From an uncultured Oscillospiraceae bacterium (lineage in GTDB: Bacteria; Bacillota; Clostridia; Oscillospirales; Oscillospiraceae), in the NCBI GenBank assembly GCA_947630345.1, contig CANRHF010000114.1:1-6151 (forward strand): 6,151 bases of DNA. The letters are read 5' to 3'. The position numbers and the translations under genes were made by a program. This document shows positions 3,155-6,151 of the stretch, piece by piece; positions within the stretch are counted from its first letter, which is position 1; each line of letters starts with the position of its first letter. The notes beneath the pieces are model-generated. The model ran no database searches and was not told the origin of the DNA. It saw nothing but the letters and a program-made list of their open reading frames with translations.

Positions 3155-6151
3155 ATGAACATTCAGCGATACAGGATCTACGAGCTCTCCGCCCGGGCGG
3201 TCATGAGCTATGCCCGGGAGGAGGATGGAGTTTACCAATATGACTTAAATCCAAAGGCGGTCGCCCAGTGTCTGGTGTCCGCCGCTTCCCATGAGCAGGA
3301 CAGCAACGCCCTGTTCTTTCAGATTCTCTCCGAGCTTCACGGAAAGCGGTATCGGGAGACTGCCAACGACAGCGTGAACGAGGAGCTGGCGGAGATTCTG
3401 TTTTACATGAATTTTCAGAGGGTCTTTGATACTATGGGACTGCGTCAGAGGGATCGGATTCGGCAAAAGAAGGCGGAATGGATGTTTTCCCCGGAGGGGA
3501 TCACGCTGGATTTTGGAAACGGCCCTCACCGGTATCTGGCCTTTGAACGATCCGGCAATATGAGCCGGAGCTCCCGGCTTTCCTTCATTCGGGAAGATTT
3601 TTACGCGCCGATCCGCAGGCGGATCATGCTGGACCTGGAGATCCGGCACTGCCAGCTCAGCAAGCTCTACGCCTACAACGGGCTGATGCTCAGCGCCGGC
3701 CAGCGGATCGAGGGCATCGGGATTGAAAAGAAGCACCGGGTCATCGTGGTGGACAATCCCAAATTGACCACCGACCGGGAATTCATGGTCACCGTCCGGG
3801 ATGACGGAACAAAGGGCAGCACCCGGAAGTTTTTTCGGCAGGAGGTACTTAAAAAAGTGACTGTCACCTGCTTCGATGGGGAGGGCCTGATTTCCAAAGC
3901 CTATGCCGAGAAGCTGGATATCGCCTACTGTGGGCGGCACGTCCATTCCTCCTTCCAGATCCGCATGCCCTATGTGAAGGGCATGCTGCACCAGGTGGAT
4001 TTCAAGGATTTCTTTCACAAATTCAATGTGAAAGTCATTCGGGATGTATGGGGCGAGCTCCACCCGGTGGATTCTGTGGATATCATTCTGACCGTCAGCC
4101 AGTTTAAAGCGTTTGGATGGTTCCGAGACTGCAAAAAGAGCTGGAAAGATTATTGGACGGCCTTTCAGAAGTACCGCCACGCCTTATATATCACCAATGT
4201 CAGCAAGGAGGAAGCCGGCGCCCTGACCGAGCTGAATTACCAGTTTCTCGCCACGGTGTCCATCCAGTCGGAGGAATTCCGGCCGGCGGATTTGCCCGGC
4301 GGATGGGATCACAGCCCGGCGAAGGACCAACGGAACTGGCTGACCAAAGCGACAGAGCAGCGGTACTATGATCTCCGGGCGGACGAGGATGCCCAGCGGG
4401 CGTTCTTTCTGGAGGCCCTGACCAAGCCCGGCATTTTAAAGCATAGCAAGGAAGCCGTCATGGCCGCCGTGCTGTGGAAAAATCCCCTGTTTCTCCATGA
4501 GGAGGTCTACCAAACGCAGCTGGATGCCCAGGCGGAACAGGTCTTGAAGGGCTACGCGGTGGGGCGGCTGCTGGTGCCGGGGGATATCCGCTATCTGTCC
4601 GGGGACCTTCTTAGCCTTCTGTATCATATCGGGCGGGAAAATGAGGCGGTTTCCTTTACGGACGTGCCGTTTCGCACAGAGGTGCTGGCGGATTCGTTTA
4701 ACCAAAACAGCTTCTATGCCCCCGGCGCGGCGTATGCCAATGGGGACCTCTGCACCCTCTTGCGCAACCCGCATATCGCCAGGAACGAGGAGATCCAGCT
4801 ATCCGTGTACCCGGAGGACAAGCTGCGGGACTTTTATTTTGGCCACCTGACGGATGTGGTGATGGTGGACGCAGGAATGCTGGCGGCGGAACGGCTGGGC
4901 GGCGCGGATTATGACGGGGATCTGGTGCGCACTGTTTCAGACCCCATCCTGAACGCCGCTGTCCGCAGGAACTACGCGGATAACGCATATGACACGCAGA
5001 TCTTACTGACCAATCAAGCCAATCTCCCCCTTTTGATGATTCCCTCCATGGCCTCCAAGGAGCAGGACCCGGGCGATTGGCACGCCCGGTACGAAACGGT
5101 GAAAAACACATTCGCCGCCCGGATCGGCCAGATCTGCAACGCGGCGCTGGATCGAAGCGTCATGGCCTATAGCGAAAAAACCGCTCCCGCGCTGCGGAAG
5201 CAGTGCAAAGAGGAAACGGAAGTGCTGGCCATTCTCTCCGGCCTGGAGATCGACGCCGCCAAGACCGGCATCCGCCCGGATCTGTCGGAATATCTGGGGC
5301 GCAAAACGCGGCGCACGCCGTTTTTGAAATACAAAACCATGGTGGAGGAAAGCGAAAAGCGGCGGGCGTGGTACGAGGATACCCACCGGCAAAAAATAGA
5401 CCGGTTCTTTGCGGATACGGACTGGGAGCAGGTCGATTCCCCCGTGGAGCGGCTTCCGCTGCTCGCCCGCCAACTTCGGGAGGGCACCAAGAAAGCCCCA
5501 TGCAGAAAGGCAAGGGATTCGCAGTTGTTCCTCTTCGCGCGGGAGAAGGACTGGGTATCCAAGCTCAACCCCCGTACCTTGGAAAAGGTGAAGGAATTGC
5601 TGGCAGATTACGAAGCATGTCTAAAGCGTATTCGTTCCTGCCGGACGCCGGCCAAGGAGTACAAGCGCAAGGCGGACATTGAGCGCTCCCTCTATCGCAG
5701 GGGTCTGGAGGAGCTTTACGATACCGACGAACTCTATGCCCTCTTCCGAACCCTTGACCCGGAGACGCTTTCCCAGCTCCGTGCGGCCATCCGGGAGGAG
5801 CGGTGGCACCTGATGAAAGAGGGGGATCGGGAAGCGTTCCTTGTCCGCTGGCTGCCGGGGGAGGAATTTGAAGAATGGTACGACATGCTGCTGGATTTTC
5901 GGCACTACGGGTTCCGGGTGCTTGGGGACGTGGTCGGGGACATTGACGACGCCAACAGCGGCGCGGTGCGGAAGCAGCTCCACAGAGCGGGGGATTCGGA
6001 ACATTTTACCGTCCTGATGCAAGCTTATATCGACCACCCCAGGGCGAAAAATTACCGGGACGCGGTAGCAAGGAAATGCCGGGAGCTGCTCAAAGGCATT
6101 GTCCATTTGAACGCGGCGGTGCGGTATATCGTGGCCCTTGGAAAGCGGGAG
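3155..6151 (+). CDS. Single-chain two-barrel RNA polymerase, cellular RdRP (QDE-1/YonO)-like; 3' end outside window
   Basis: The frame is open for 999 codons from the ATG at 3155, with GGGAGG seven bases upstream, and has no stop before the window ends. Motifs match the eukaryotic-type RdRP family (Pfam RdRP) in order: FERSGNMSRSSRLSFI at 130-145 (conserved-looking N-terminal segment), DGEGLIS at 241-247, FQIR-x4-KGML at 267-278 with Lys275 as the likely first-barrel lysine, RNP at 537-539 matching the RxP of beta-prime, GADYDGD at 583-589 with Asp585, Asp587 and Asp589 as the magnesium ligands of the second barrel, IGQICN at 657-662, and DAAKTG at 700-705 matching the D-x2-KTG of eukaryotic RdRPs. 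Residues 750-999 are mostly charged and helical, of unknown role. The fold makes RNA; whether on DNA (as YonO does) or RNA templates is not decided. No signal peptide or membrane segment is seen. All catalytic residues are present, so it should be active. Confidence 0.88.
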   Translation, partial: MNIQRYRIYELSARAVMSYAREEDGVYQYDLNPKAVAQCLVSAASHEQDSNALFFQILSELHGKRYRETANDSVNEELAEILFYMNFQRVFDTMGLRQRDRIRQKKAEWMFSPEGITLDFGNGPHRYLAFERSGNMSRSSRLSFIREDFYAPIRRRIMLDLEIRHCQLSKLYAYNGLMLSAGQRIEGIGIEKKHRVIVVDNPKLTTDREFMVTVRDDGTKGSTRKFFRQEVLKKVTVTCFDGEGLISKAYAEKLDIAYCGRHVHSSFQIRMPYVKGMLHQVDFKDFFHKFNVKVIRDVWGELHPVDSVDIILTVSQFKAFGWFRDCKKSWKDYWTAFQKYRHALYITNVSKEEAGALTELNYQFLATVSIQSEEFRPADLPGGWDHSPAKDQRNWLTKATEQRYYDLRADEDAQRAFFLEALTKPGILKHSKEAVMAAVLWKNPLFLHEEVYQTQLDAQAEQVLKGYAVGRLLVPGDIRYLSGDLLSLLYHIGRENEAVSFTDVPFRTEVLADSFNQNSFYAPGAAYANGDLCTLLRNPHIARNEEIQLSVYPEDKLRDFYFGHLTDVVMVDAGMLAAERLGGADYDGDLVRTVSDPILNAAVRRNYADNAYDTQILLTNQANLPLLMIPSMASKEQDPGDWHARYETVKNTFAARIGQICNAALDRSVMAYSEKTAPALRKQCKEETEVLAILSGLEIDAAKTGIRPDLSEYLGRKTRRTPFLKYKTMVEESEKRRAWYEDTHRQKIDRFFADTDWEQVDSPVERLPLLARQLREGTKKAPCRKARDSQLFLFAREKDWVSKLNPRTLEKVKELLADYEACLKRIRSCRTPAKEYKRKADIERSLYRRGLEELYDTDELYALFRTLDPETLSQLRAAIREERWHLMKEGDREAFLVRWLPGEEFEEWYDMLLDFRHYGFRVLGDVVGDIDDANSGAVRKQLHRAGDSEHFTVLMQAYIDHPRAKNYRDAVARKCRELLKGIVHLNAAVRYIVALGKRE

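Noticed and set aside
3245..4180. Antisense 311-codon open frame on the minus strand
   Set aside because: It lies wholly inside the polymerase gene, has no ribosome site and shows no family motif; it follows from the GC-rich codon use of the gene on the other strand.
5621..6106. 161-codon minus-strand frame opposite the end of the polymerase gene
   Set aside because: It is a shadow of the long plus-strand frame and has no start signal or motif.
3155..6151. A bacterial RNA-interference system
   Set aside because: The polymerase resembles RNA-interference RdRPs, but no Argonaute, Dicer-like or other RNA-silencing gene is in the window, so only the polymerase relationship is supported.
1..6151. 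CRISPR array, tRNA, rRNA, insertion-sequence ends or attachment site
   Set aside because: I saw no regularly spaced repeats, no tRNA-like cloverleaf, no transposase or integrase, and no terminal repeats; the element's ends must lie outside the window.

Overview
The window reads as part of an integrative mobilizable or conjugative element from a Gram-positive host, most likely a gut Clostridia (Bacillota). Evidence: a MOBP-type relaxase with an overlapping mobC, strong Shine-Dalgarno sites, a sigma-A-like promoter, a DUF927-type helicase/ATPase, and fairly GC-rich coding sequence (judged by eye, not counted). The species cannot be named from this sequence.

Layout: (1) positions 1-698, minus strand, hold the start of a relaxase gene (cut by the left edge) preceded by mobC, whose end overlaps the relaxase start by 13 bp. 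(2) Positions 699-1227 contain no convincing gene but are dense in short inverted repeats, and are the best place for an origin of transfer. (3) Positions 1228-2976, minus strand, encode a 582-residue DUF927-like P-loop ATPase, probably the element's replication helicase; a TTG start fits better than the upstream GTG. (4) Positions 2977-3154 are a divergent control region with an AT-rich core, a near-consensus promoter facing right, and a strong stem-loop in the leader of the helicase gene. (5) Positions 3155-6151, plus strand, are one uninterrupted frame of 999 codons that leaves the window still open.

The last gene is the most interesting item. Its product carries, in order, the signature motifs of the two-barrel RNA polymerase superfamily in its eukaryotic RNA-dependent RNA polymerase (QDE-1/YonO-like) form: DGEGLIS (241-247), FQIR-x4-KGML (267-278), an RNP motif (537-539), GADYDGD with the metal-binding aspartates (583-589), IGQICN (657-662) and DAAKTG (700-705). 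A single-chain cellular-RdRP-like polymerase thus lies back to back with a mobile-element helicase that shows no primase domain of its own.

Working model (inference): relaxase plus MobC nick and transfer the element at an oriT in 699-1227; the DUF927 protein unwinds or replicates it; the polymerase makes RNA on an element template, either as primers for the complementary strand, as early transcripts on transferred single-stranded DNA, or in a defence or counter-defence role. The sequence alone does not decide between DNA and RNA templates.
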